A stretch of DNA of 64,000 nt from NCBI RefSeq assembly GCF_034259205.1, contig NZ_CP139487.1:4030001-4094000 (forward strand), in the 5' to 3' direction. Below are positions 26,201-32,597 of the stretch, piece after piece. Numbering within the stretch: the first letter of the stretch is position 1; each line of letters begins with the position of its first letter. The translations under genes were made by a program, and so were the position numbers. A model generated the notes under the pieces. The model was not told the DNA's origin. It worked only from the letters and a program-made list of their open reading frames with translations, and did no database searches. The DNA comes from Peredibacter starrii (lineage in GTDB: Bacteria > Bdellovibrionota > Bacteriovoracia > Bacteriovoracales > Bacteriovoracaceae).

Positions 26201-26398
26201 AGTGACTTGTCTTTCAACTTCTTCCGGAACTAAACCTGTAGCGAGAGTTATCACTTGCACCTGAGTGTTTGTGATATCGGGAATGGCGTCGATCGATAAT
26301 TTCTTAAAACACCAGAAACCATAGATAGAAATAATGGCGGTCATGAAGATCACGACCATGCTGTTTTTTACACTAAAGCGAATAATTGATTTGATCAT
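23273..26398 (-). CDS. Heavy-metal efflux RND transporter (CzcA/HME type)
   Basis: 1041 aa, normal for HME-RND pumps; proton-driven inner-membrane export of metal cations. Twelve-helix RND layout with two large periplasmic loops. The N-terminus has FRFSVKNS-type entry and NTQVQVIT. In TM4 the motif LGALDFGVIIDGVVIVIDN carries the proton-relay Asp residues in the form typical of divalent-metal pumps (Czc/Cnr) rather than CusA (Cu/Ag). The ATG overlaps the stop of the TolC-like gene by 4 bp. No membrane fusion protein gene (CzcB) lies in the operon. Confidence 0.92.
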   Translation of the reverse strand: MIKSIIRFSVKNSMVVIFMTAIISIYGFWCFKKLSIDAIPDITNTQVQVITLATGLVPEEVERQVTFPVETSLNGIRGVIDMRSVSRSGLSHITVIFAEGTDILEARQLISERLILIKDELPDYEIFMGPIVTGLGDIFHYTILPKNKKLEELSTKEMMELRDVQDWVIRPELRRVKGVAEVNTTGGYPTQYYVLPDLKKMNENGISFADVSRALKLNNFNVGGNYVEKGDSQVLIQGSGLLKSIKEIENVPIRMSKNLMPIFVKDIAKVKLDKPLVNGSATYNGAEAVIGSPLMMAGENSREVAVKIRDAIEHLNKNVLKDHEIKVLYDRSELVNKTLTTVNKNLLFGCALVVLVLIFLIGNLRAAIITSIMIPISLLITFIVMKLSNLSGNLMSLGALDFGVIIDGVVIVIDNCIRQIQVRTKAKGSSLDREEIHDTVITATNEIMSAAMLGRFIIILVFIPLLMLTGVEGKMFSPMAKTFVYALAAVFILSFTSVPALASLLLKSTTEEKKPFVLRWFEKIYYPALNWSLGKFGLLTVLAVSLLGISMYLFSNIGGEFIPRMDEGSAAIRVVRKADVAPSHVLSEQIRLEKIMLQIPEVDRAFSRSGTAEVPDDPNGMNSSDWIVEFKPESDWRPGMTRQKIRDEILTKLKADDGGAVFMMGQPIEMRSNELLEGTRSDISLKVFGNNLDQAIALAEEIQKEVKQVHGAFEVELDVQGKNKLLKITPDEDIREQLGFGRRNLLETVELALGGEQVGRIYEDMRSFALVMRLPHEDRENIEAIRSLPIPVRDGLSIRLSEIAHVKEVDTHSVITRENSARRIAIQINVKDRDMESFVKEAAVRVEKNVKLPEGVTLEWGGNFKNLQNAKERLSVILPITLLVVFLLIYYAFFNWSISLLIFACIPFAWVGGILMLIASGLPFSISAGVGFIALAGIAVINGMILVAYFNTLKSQGMTGEELIQSGVSLRLRPVLMTAMTDIFGFLPMAFATGLGAEVQKPLALVVIGGVITATLLTLIFIPVLYKKFEKKIGLAKIVDH

Positions 26399-27639
26399 AA
26401 TTTTAATACCTTCTGTAAGAATCCATCAGTGGTCTGATTGTTCAGACGGTAAAGTTCAAGGAGATGGGACGCCAGAGCGTTCTCAATCTGATGGACTTCA
26501 AAAGTAAGGTTTAAAAGTTCCCGCTTATAGCTTAGGAAACTTGAGGCCGTAATTAATCCACGAAGGAAGAGTCTCTTATACTCATTGGTAAGTTTTTTAT
26601 ATTCTTCCAGTTCAGTCTTCCCATTGATCTTTTCACGAAGTCTCAGGTAACTATCGACTCTGAACTCAAATTCTTTTTGTCGTTGAACTTTTCGATACTC
26701 CTCATAACGACGGGCCCGCTTCATGTTAAATTCAGCCGCTGTTCTTAGACCTTGGTTACGATCGAAAAAAGGCATTGGAATGATGAGACCAACTCCAAAA
26801 ATGTTATATTCCTGATTTCCCAATTTATTGAGCTGCCAGACGGGTCCAACTTTCAAATCCGGGACTTTCTTTGATTCTTCTCGCTCAAATTCGAATTCCG
26901 ATTTCTTCAAGGCCAACTGATCCAGCTTAAATGATAGGGCCTGGTCGGGTTTGAATTGGAAGTCATTCAAATCGGGCCATTCGTTTTTGCCGTTTTCAGA
27001 AAGCTTAACTGTTACGTCACAACTCTCCCCAGTCATCTTCTGGAAAAGTCGCAAAATGAGATCCGTTTCGTTTTGTAAGCTTGCCTTTCGCATGTCCAGA
27101 TCACGACTTGAGAGCTCTAAAGAACCAACTTCAACTCTTTGTTCGGGAGTTAAAAAGCCAACTTTTTTGTATCGCTGAATAAAGTTTTCAACCACATCTG
27201 ACAGGTTTTCAACAGCTCCAATCTCGCTCTTAATTTGCTTAAAACGAAGAGTGGCGAGAAAAATTTCCTGCTTGAGCTGTAGGCGCAAAGCCTCCAGTTC
27301 GACCTGGCCGATTTCCCTGTCCATTTCCGCTACACGTGTCTTTTTCGCACGTTTATTGTTTAGCTGAAGATTGAACCATATTCTTGATTCACTCGTTATG
27401 TTTTGACGGCCAAGTTGATTTCCTGAAGTTGTGAAGTGTTCAAACTCGGGATTATAGATTTTATTTGCCTCGACGATCTGGCCTTCAAGGGCCTTGTTCT
27501 GAAGGTCTTTCAATTCTAAATGGATATTTCTCTTCATTGCCTCATCAAAAAGATGATGAGGAGTATAAATATGGGAACAGACCTCAGCCTGAACTGAATA
27601 GATCGTCCCCAATGCTAAAAGCAAAGGTAACAATTTCAT
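26395..27639 (-). CDS. TolC-family outer-membrane efflux protein (CzcC-like)
   Basis: 414 aa with a signal peptide (cleaved near YSVQA). Long coiled-coil helices with charged heptads occur in two repeats (~50-200 and ~260-400), and VGPVWQLNKLGNQEYNIFGVGLIIPMPFFDRNQG is the typical strand and 'PlpiFdRnqG' motif of CzcC proteins. It forms the outer-membrane duct of the metal pump. It lies upstream of and overlaps the RND gene by 4 bp. No SD is obvious at its own start. Confidence 0.88.
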   Translation of the reverse strand: MKLLPLLLALGTIYSVQAEVCSHIYTPHHLFDEAMKRNIHLELKDLQNKALEGQIVEANKIYNPEFEHFTTSGNQLGRQNITSESRIWFNLQLNNKRAKKTRVAEMDREIGQVELEALRLQLKQEIFLATLRFKQIKSEIGAVENLSDVVENFIQRYKKVGFLTPEQRVEVGSLELSSRDLDMRKASLQNETDLILRLFQKMTGESCDVTVKLSENGKNEWPDLNDFQFKPDQALSFKLDQLALKKSEFEFEREESKKVPDLKVGPVWQLNKLGNQEYNIFGVGLIIPMPFFDRNQGLRTAAEFNMKRARRYEEYRKVQRQKEFEFRVDSYLRLREKINGKTELEEYKKLTNEYKRLFLRGLITASSFLSYKRELLNLTFEVHQIENALASHLLELYRLNNQTTDGFLQKVLKL

Positions 27640-27692
27640 GACAACTCACTAAATGTAGTAATTAAAGAATGTAATTAGGACCAGAGTGAGGA

Positions 27693-28013
27693 CTAACTGT
27701 TGGTAGAGATTTCTCGGGCGAGTTTGGCCCCGGAAATAAAGAAATTATGAGTTGAATGTGAGGCTGGTAGATGTAAAGGATCAGGTTCTACCAGATGTTT
27801 TTTTGGTAAAGATATCGCGACAACGGTTAGTACAAGTTTTTCTGAAACCGGAATTTTTGTTAACTTATAGATTACCGGGCGGGCAATTTCAGTTTCAGTT
27901 TCAATGTCAGAATGAGTGAATCCATCGAGAAAATCAACAGGACCCAGAACTTCGATAGTGAAGAAAGATATTAAGAAAAAAATTAAATTTAGACGAAAAT
28001 ACTTCGCAGTCAT
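27693..28013 (-). CDS. Small exported or membrane-anchored protein at the head of the efflux operon
   Basis: 106 aa; one hydrophobic N-terminal segment (residues 9-24), then a short region ending in a His-containing stretch (HLPASHSTHNFF). It lies 53 bp before the TolC-like gene on the same strand. The position and His residues suggest a metal-binding or sensing helper, which is inference only; no family recognised. Confidence 0.5.
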   Translation of the reverse strand: MTAKYFRLNLIFFLISFFTIEVLGPVDFLDGFTHSDIETETEIARPVIYKLTKIPVSEKLVLTVVAISLPKKHLVEPDPLHLPASHSTHNFFISGAKLAREISTNS

Positions 28014-28089
28014 ACTAGAAAAAATATCTCACTTACATGTTCTTTATCAGCATTACGCATAAAATACAAGATATGAGAGTCACACCGCT

Positions 28090-28341
28090 TTAATTTTTCT
28101 CACACTTTGTGTTCTTAGTCTGACATGAAGAAATGATGGTTTTATCTCGGCATCTTGCTAAGGCCTCATTTCTTGCTTCGTCTTTGCTGTTTCCCGTGGC
28201 AAAGACCCTTTTACCGTTTGATGCTACAATACTGCAGGTAAAAGTCCCTGGCGGCCCTTTATATTTATCATTCGGGTGAATCACCTTCACACCAGCACAA
28301 CCTGTAAGTAACAACACAAAAAGAAGGTTTATTTTTTTCAT
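28090..28341 (-). CDS. Small lipoprotein
   Basis: 83 aa; lipobox LLTG|C at residue 15. The mature part has a TFTCSIVASNGKRVFATGNSKDEARNEALARC segment, which looks like a small alpha/beta unit (DUF4189-like) with four Cys. No SD; TAAAAT lies 7 nt before the ATG, suggesting leaderless expression. Function unknown. Confidence 0.65.
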   Translation of the reverse strand: MKKINLLFVLLLTGCAGVKVIHPNDKYKGPPGTFTCSIVASNGKRVFATGNSKDEARNEALARCRDKTIISSCQTKNTKCEKN

Positions 28342-28483
28342 AGAGAAGATTTTAGGCCAATTTTAAAATGATGGAAGAACTTTAGACCCTAGGCATTTTC
28401 CTACCAATGGGGTTATGACAGACAGACTAGAATGCAGCTGGAACCTGCAAAAGATTCCTTTTCCAAATCACCAGCCATTTTTT

Positions 28484-28508
28484 AGGATGCATCCTTTGGA
28501 GGCATCCT
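28484..28508 (+). promoter_or_regulatory. Hairpin that sequesters the ribosome-binding site
   Basis: AGGATGC (28484-28490) pairs with GCATCCT (28502-28508). After one A-G mismatch TCC pairs with GGA, closing a TTT loop. The SD GGAGG (28498-28502) lies within the stem and the ATG follows at once at 28509. Stem strength and position point to translational control, for example thermal or ligand-dependent. Confidence 0.7.
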
Positions 28509-29192
28509 ATGAACAAGTACTTTTTCGCCCTTCTGCTTTTAGTGACTACAGCTGTTTTTGCTCAACCAAGAACCGCAACTGGCATCGCATTGGATGCTTC
28601 TTGGAAAGTTAAACTGAACGATTTCGCACTTAAAAATGTGGCTCACCAATCTTGGGGATATCCACATGCTGAAAGAAACTTTCAAAATACACGTAAATTA
28701 GCAAGGCTTGAAGGCATCGAAGTAGATGAAGATGTACTATTCGCAGCTGCACTTCTACATGATTTAGGGGGGCTCACTGGATTTGAAAAAGAAGGCGTTG
28801 ATCACGCCGTAAGATCGGCAGAACTTGCTGGTCCCCTCCTTCAATCACTCGGTTTTCCAGAAAACAAAATTGATGATGTAAAAGAAATTATTCTTGGCCA
28901 CGTATACTACGGGCCAAAACCTCACGGAGCTGTTGTTCAGCTATTCAGAGACGCTGATATCCTAGATTTTATGGGGACAATGGGCGTGGCCAGACTTCTG
29001 GCCGCAAACGTTGAGCTTGGAAAGAAACCAGCGATTGAAAATTCAACTCTTACGATGAAGCAAATGATGACCAAGCTTCCAGAGGAACTTATGTCACCAA
29101 GTGCCCAGAAAGAAGGAAAGATCAGAATGACAGAAATGCAAAATTTCCTTCAGATGTTAGAAAAGTATTCATTTGGTGGGAAAGCTCTTTAG
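28509..29192 (+). CDS. Exported HD-domain phosphohydrolase-like protein
   Basis: 227 aa; signal peptide cleaved after AVFA, then an HD domain: His in HAERNFQ, the HD pair in ALLHDLGG, a following His in ILGHVYYG and Asp in FRDADILDF. The metal-site pattern is complete, so phosphohydrolase activity on nucleotides or phosphoesters is plausible. Most HD enzymes of this type are cytoplasmic, so the export signal is notable. Its translation start is embedded in a strong hairpin. Confidence 0.8.
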   Translation: MNKYFFALLLLVTTAVFAQPRTATGIALDASWKVKLNDFALKNVAHQSWGYPHAERNFQNTRKLARLEGIEVDEDVLFAAALLHDLGGLTGFEKEGVDHAVRSAELAGPLLQSLGFPENKIDDVKEIILGHVYYGPKPHGAVVQLFRDADILDFMGTMGVARLLAANVELGKKPAIENSTLTMKQMMTKLPEELMSPSAQKEGKIRMTEMQNFLQMLEKYSFGGKAL

Positions 29193-29209
29193 AGCTTTCC
29201 CCTGTTTTT
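29178..29209 (+). terminator. Bidirectional terminator over two stop codons
   Basis: GGGAAAGCTC (29178-29187) pairs with GAGCTTTCCC (29192-29201), loop TTTA, followed by a T-rich tract. It contains the stop codons of both convergent genes. Confidence 0.82.
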
Positions 29210-29620
29210 AATTTTAGTCACCAGCCTCGTCCACGCCAGACTATCTTGGGGCGAAGTCCAATCATGGCCAACTCTAGAAAGGTCAGGATCATCTGGAAGA
29301 ATCCCCAAAGCAGAGATGTAATTTGCATCGCAAATAAAGCACTCTTTACGATAAGGAATTAAATAAGAATCAGGCGTGAGATGTTTTAACGCTTCTTCCT
29401 TATTTGCAAACCAAGTCTTCCATTGAGCACTCCACTTCGGTGGATTCAACACATCGGCCGCTTCGTACTCATCCTTCATCTCTTTCCAAGATGGGTAACC
29501 TGCGGTTTTAGCGATGATGGCATAAGCATCCTTCAAGGCAATTTCTTTGCCCTGCTTCTTCTTCGCTTTCTGTAAAAGCTTCGCCTTAATTTTTAGGGAA
29601 TCAATACTGGAACCTGACAT
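29189..29620 (-). CDS. Small cytoplasmic protein, glyoxalase-superfamily-annotated type
   Basis: 143 aa. The N-terminal ~50 residues (SIDSLKIKAKLLQKAKKKQG...LKDAYAIIAKTAGYPSWKEMK) form the short helical domain common at the start of 'glyoxalase superfamily' hypothetical proteins (sequence-family habit, function unproven). The rest has CFICDANYISALGILPDDPD. SD AAAGGAG lies 9 nt before the ATG at 29620; the longer frame has no SD. Confidence 0.65.
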   Translation of the reverse strand: MSGSSIDSLKIKAKLLQKAKKKQGKEIALKDAYAIIAKTAGYPSWKEMKDEYEAADVLNPPKWSAQWKTWFANKEEALKHLTPDSYLIPYRKECFICDANYISALGILPDDPDLSRVGHDWTSPQDSLAWTRLVTKIKNRGKL

Positions 29621-29800
29621 AACATTTTTCTCCTTTGGTCTTGTTACCGTTCCGTCATTGGTAACCAAAAGATTAAATGTAATAAGAGGGAAACACGAAG
29701 TGAGATTCTCTTTTGACGGACAGGCCTCTTCGCAGACCTCCTCAAAATATAGCAGGTAATGGCTTACGAATCAACCATCGTTATGGATATACTCTAAAGC

Positions 29801-30208
29801 ATGAAATTTGTTAGCTATCTGGAAATCCTCGCGGGTGCCGCCATCGTTTACTTTATTCAAAACAAAGTCACCCACATGTTGGGTTACCTTCTGATTTTTA
29901 TCGGTCTCTCCTACGTCATTTGGAATGAAGAGATTAGTTTTGATTTAGATGAAAAGAACAGTCTCATTCATTGGAATAAGAAAAAATTTTTAAGACAGAG
30001 TAATAAGACAATTCCCTACTCTGATATCAAACGTATTTTTGTTCAACGTGTTGGTAAGGCCAGTAGCTTTACGGAATTCTTTTGTGTTTCTATGGAACTT
30101 CAATCAGGTGAAGTCATCTCTTCGCCAGAACGCTTCTCAACTGAGGCCGAAGCTTACGCCAATGCTAACCAATTAAAGAATCTTTTGTTACCCCATTCAG
30201 GAATTTAG
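29801..30208 (+). CDS. Small membrane protein with PH-like domain
   Basis: 135 aa; two close hydrophobic segments (residues ~5-20 and 26-42) followed by a soluble part with strand-rich PH/DUF-like pattern (SLIHWNKKKFLRQ...IPYSDIKRIFVQR). No SD; TATACT lies 7 nt before the ATG. Function unknown. Confidence 0.6.
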   Translation: MKFVSYLEILAGAAIVYFIQNKVTHMLGYLLIFIGLSYVIWNEEISFDLDEKNSLIHWNKKKFLRQSNKTIPYSDIKRIFVQRVGKASSFTEFFCVSMELQSGEVISSPERFSTEAEAYANANQLKNLLLPHSGI

Positions 30209-30251
30209 TATTTACTTATTCTAGGTAAGTGAACACTAACCTGGAGCAGTA

Positions 30252-31136
30252 ATGTTTAAGAAAATACTTAAAGTATTATGTCTCGTCTTTGGTCTCATCC
30301 TCTTAGGATCAGGTGCCATCTACCTTGCTGCTCATAATAATTTTAAGAAAACTGCAGAGAAGAAATTTCCAGAACCAGATCTGGCCCTTCAAGTTGAATT
30401 GAATCCTCATTGGAAAAATGAAGGAAAACGTCTTACTCAAATGAAGGGATGTCTTGATTGTCATGGCCCTCAACTTGAAGGACGAACTTTCATCGAAGAT
30501 CCTGCCATAGGTGTTTTTTCAGGATCTAATCTTACTCCGCATGCCACTGGCGTCAGTGAAACTTATTCTACCAAAGACTGGGTTCGGGCCATCCGTTTCG
30601 GGTTGAACCGTGGAAACCGATTGTTAAAGTTTATGCCATCTCAGGAATTTTCATCTCTAAGCGATGAAGATCTAGGTAAGATCATTGTCTATCTTCAAAG
30701 CCTTCCACCAGTTGCGAAAAACTCTCGACCTATTACAGTTGGGCCGATGGCAAAAGTTCTCGACTATTTTGGAAAGATGCCTCTCCTCTTCTCTGGAAAG
30801 TACGTGCCAAACGAGCGAATCAAAGTAAAAAGCCTTACAGCAGAAGATACTATCGAGTATGGAAAATATGTTTCATCCAGTTGCGTTGGTTGCCATAATC
30901 CTCAGTTTACCGGTGGACCAATTGATGGGGTTCCGCCAAGCTGGCCTCACGCTTCCAACATAACTTCTAAAGGTAAACTTCAAGCTTACGACTTCGATGA
31001 TTTCAAAAAAGTCCTGACCACTGGAGTGACAAAAGATGGCAGAAAAATCAATCCGCAGTTCATGCCTTGGACTGCAACGGCCGCCATGTCTGAGACGGAA
31101 TTGAAGGCGCTTTACCGATACTTAAAGAGTATTTAA
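30252..31136 (+). CDS. Membrane-anchored dihaem cytochrome c
   Basis: 294 aa; N-terminal membrane anchor (residues 5-27) and two c-type haem sites, CLDCH (67-71) and CVGCH (about 219-223), each in a cytochrome-c-like domain with a late Met (FMPS, FMPW) as likely sixth ligand. Electron carrier at the periplasmic face. GGAG precedes the ATG. No oxidase or dehydrogenase partner is adjacent. It converges on the N-acetyltransferase gene with a 15-bp overlap. Confidence 0.88.
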   Translation: MFKKILKVLCLVFGLILLGSGAIYLAAHNNFKKTAEKKFPEPDLALQVELNPHWKNEGKRLTQMKGCLDCHGPQLEGRTFIEDPAIGVFSGSNLTPHATGVSETYSTKDWVRAIRFGLNRGNRLLKFMPSQEFSSLSDEDLGKIIVYLQSLPPVAKNSRPITVGPMAKVLDYFGKMPLLFSGKYVPNERIKVKSLTAEDTIEYGKYVSSSCVGCHNPQFTGGPIDGVPPSWPHASNITSKGKLQAYDFDDFKKVLTTGVTKDGRKINPQFMPWTATAAMSETELKALYRYLKSI

Positions 31137-31931
31137 AAGAGCTAAAAGGCGTGAGTCTAAATCACTTACGCCATCTAAACGGATGCCAAACTTTTCTGTG
31201 AGGACATTTCGAATTTCATCCACTGACTTAAATAACACCTTCTCACTCTTTCCACCTTTCCAATGAATGGTGAACTGATTATTGCTCAAAGCCAGCCTAC
31301 CTTCTTCGAAAGGTTTGGCGGCAATGAGCATATTTCTAAAATGGGAAGTAGGATTCGTGTAAAGATAGTAGTTGGCCACTTCGTAATCAATTAAATGCTG
31401 TATAGTAAGATCAAAACGATAAATTGTTTTCCACTCTCCACCGACATTCGCTTGAAGAATTAAATCTTCTTGGAGGTTTTTGATTCTAAAATCCTCATGA
31501 GTAGTTTTTTGTACGATATCAGTTTTAAATTTTATCGGAGTCGTTAGAGTCATCCCACCAAACCCCACGTCTGCGAGATAGGTCTCATTTTCTAGATCAA
31601 CCAGGAACAACATATGTGAACGACGAGTAATAAGGTCTTCTGCTTGATTCCAAAGAACTCGAGCTCCAAGCCACTTAAACTTGAACCCTATTTCTCTTAA
31701 TGCAGACGAGAAAAGAATGTTCTGCTCAAAGCAGTAGCCACCCCGCATTCCCTGGACCATTTTCCTTTCAAGCGTTTCAAGATCCAGTGGAACTTCTTTA
31801 TAAGTAAAAGGATTGAGATTTTCGAAAGGGATAGAGGTCGTATGCAAACGATGAAGTTCATTCAAAGTATTAAAGTCAACCTTGGGCGTTTTTGTGTAAC
31901 CAATTCGTTCAAAGTAGGCTTTTAAGTCCAT
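31122..31931 (-). CDS. nat: Arylamine N-acetyltransferase
   Basis: 269 aa, the normal NAT length. The catalytic triad is at the expected positions: Cys67 in RGGYCFEQN, His106 in RRSHMLF, Asp121 in YLADVGFGG. The N-terminal IPFENLNPF motif is also typical. It moves acetyl from acetyl-CoA to arylamines or hydrazines. SD GGAGAG precedes the ATG. It is divergent from the MOSC protein gene with only about 24 bp between starts. Confidence 0.93.
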   Translation of the reverse strand: MDLKAYFERIGYTKTPKVDFNTLNELHRLHTTSIPFENLNPFTYKEVPLDLETLERKMVQGMRGGYCFEQNILFSSALREIGFKFKWLGARVLWNQAEDLITRRSHMLFLVDLENETYLADVGFGGMTLTTPIKFKTDIVQKTTHEDFRIKNLQEDLILQANVGGEWKTIYRFDLTIQHLIDYEVANYYLYTNPTSHFRNMLIAAKPFEEGRLALSNNQFTIHWKGGKSEKVLFKSVDEIRNVLTEKFGIRLDGVSDLDSRLLALLNTL

Positions 31932-31955
31932 GAGCTCTCCACTAGAATGACTCTT

Positions 31956-32597
31956 ATGAAATACAAAATTTTAGGTGTCTACACCGGTAAAATATCCAAG
32001 CTCCCAAATGATTTCGTAACTGCGATCACGAAGGAACCTCGAGATGTCATAAAAGTATCTAAGGACTGGATAGAAGGCAATGAGATTAACAATTTGGTCC
32101 ATCATGGCGGAGACATGCGTGTCATTCATCATTACTCCATGGCCAACTATAATTATCTGAAAGAACAGTTTCCTGATATTGCTGACCGCTTTCTTCCTGG
32201 TACGTATGGTGAAAATATTGTCACTGAAGAACTTACTGAAAGAGATTTAAACATCGGTGATATCTATCAACTCGGTACGGCCAAAGTTCAACTGACGGTT
32301 TCTCGTAGACCTTGTGTTACGATTAATCACGCCTATCAGGACGGCCGCGTTCAGAAAGAGATTGTCGTATCAGGTAGATCTGGCTGGTATTATCGTGTTT
32401 TAGAAGAAGGTGAAATTCGACCTGGTGACTATCTTGAGTTCCTGGAGAGGCCCTACCCCGATTTGCCTCTCTATAAATTGCACATTCAGGGTTATGGTGA
32501 AGAACGGTTTGCGGATAAAGAATATCTTAGACGTTGCTTGGAAACTGGTTTGATGGATAAAGGATGGAAGCCAAAGATAGAAGCGGCCTTGAACTAG
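31956..32597 (+). CDS. MOSC-domain protein, YiiM-like
   Basis: About 213 aa. Motifs: HHGGDMRVIHHYS, GTYGENIVTEEL, SRRPCVTI (conserved Cys) and GWYYRVLEEGEIRPGDYLE. This is the MOSC beta-barrel with the YiiM C-terminal extension; YiiM reduces N-hydroxylated compounds with a molybdenum cofactor. The adjacent NAT also acts on nitrogenous aromatics, so a shared detoxification role is possible (inference). TAGAAT lies 7 nt before the ATG at 31956; an in-frame ATG three codons earlier overlaps that box. Confidence 0.85.
   Translation: MKYKILGVYTGKISKLPNDFVTAITKEPRDVIKVSKDWIEGNEINNLVHHGGDMRVIHHYSMANYNYLKEQFPDIADRFLPGTYGENIVTEELTERDLNIGDIYQLGTAKVQLTVSRRPCVTINHAYQDGRVQKEIVVSGRSGWYYRVLEEGEIRPGDYLEFLERPYPDLPLYKLHIQGYGEERFADKEYLRRCLETGLMDKGWKPKIEAALN

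Noticed and set aside
28415-28612. Small plus-strand ORF before the HD gene
   Set aside because: It overlaps the HD signal peptide in another frame and lacks an SD.
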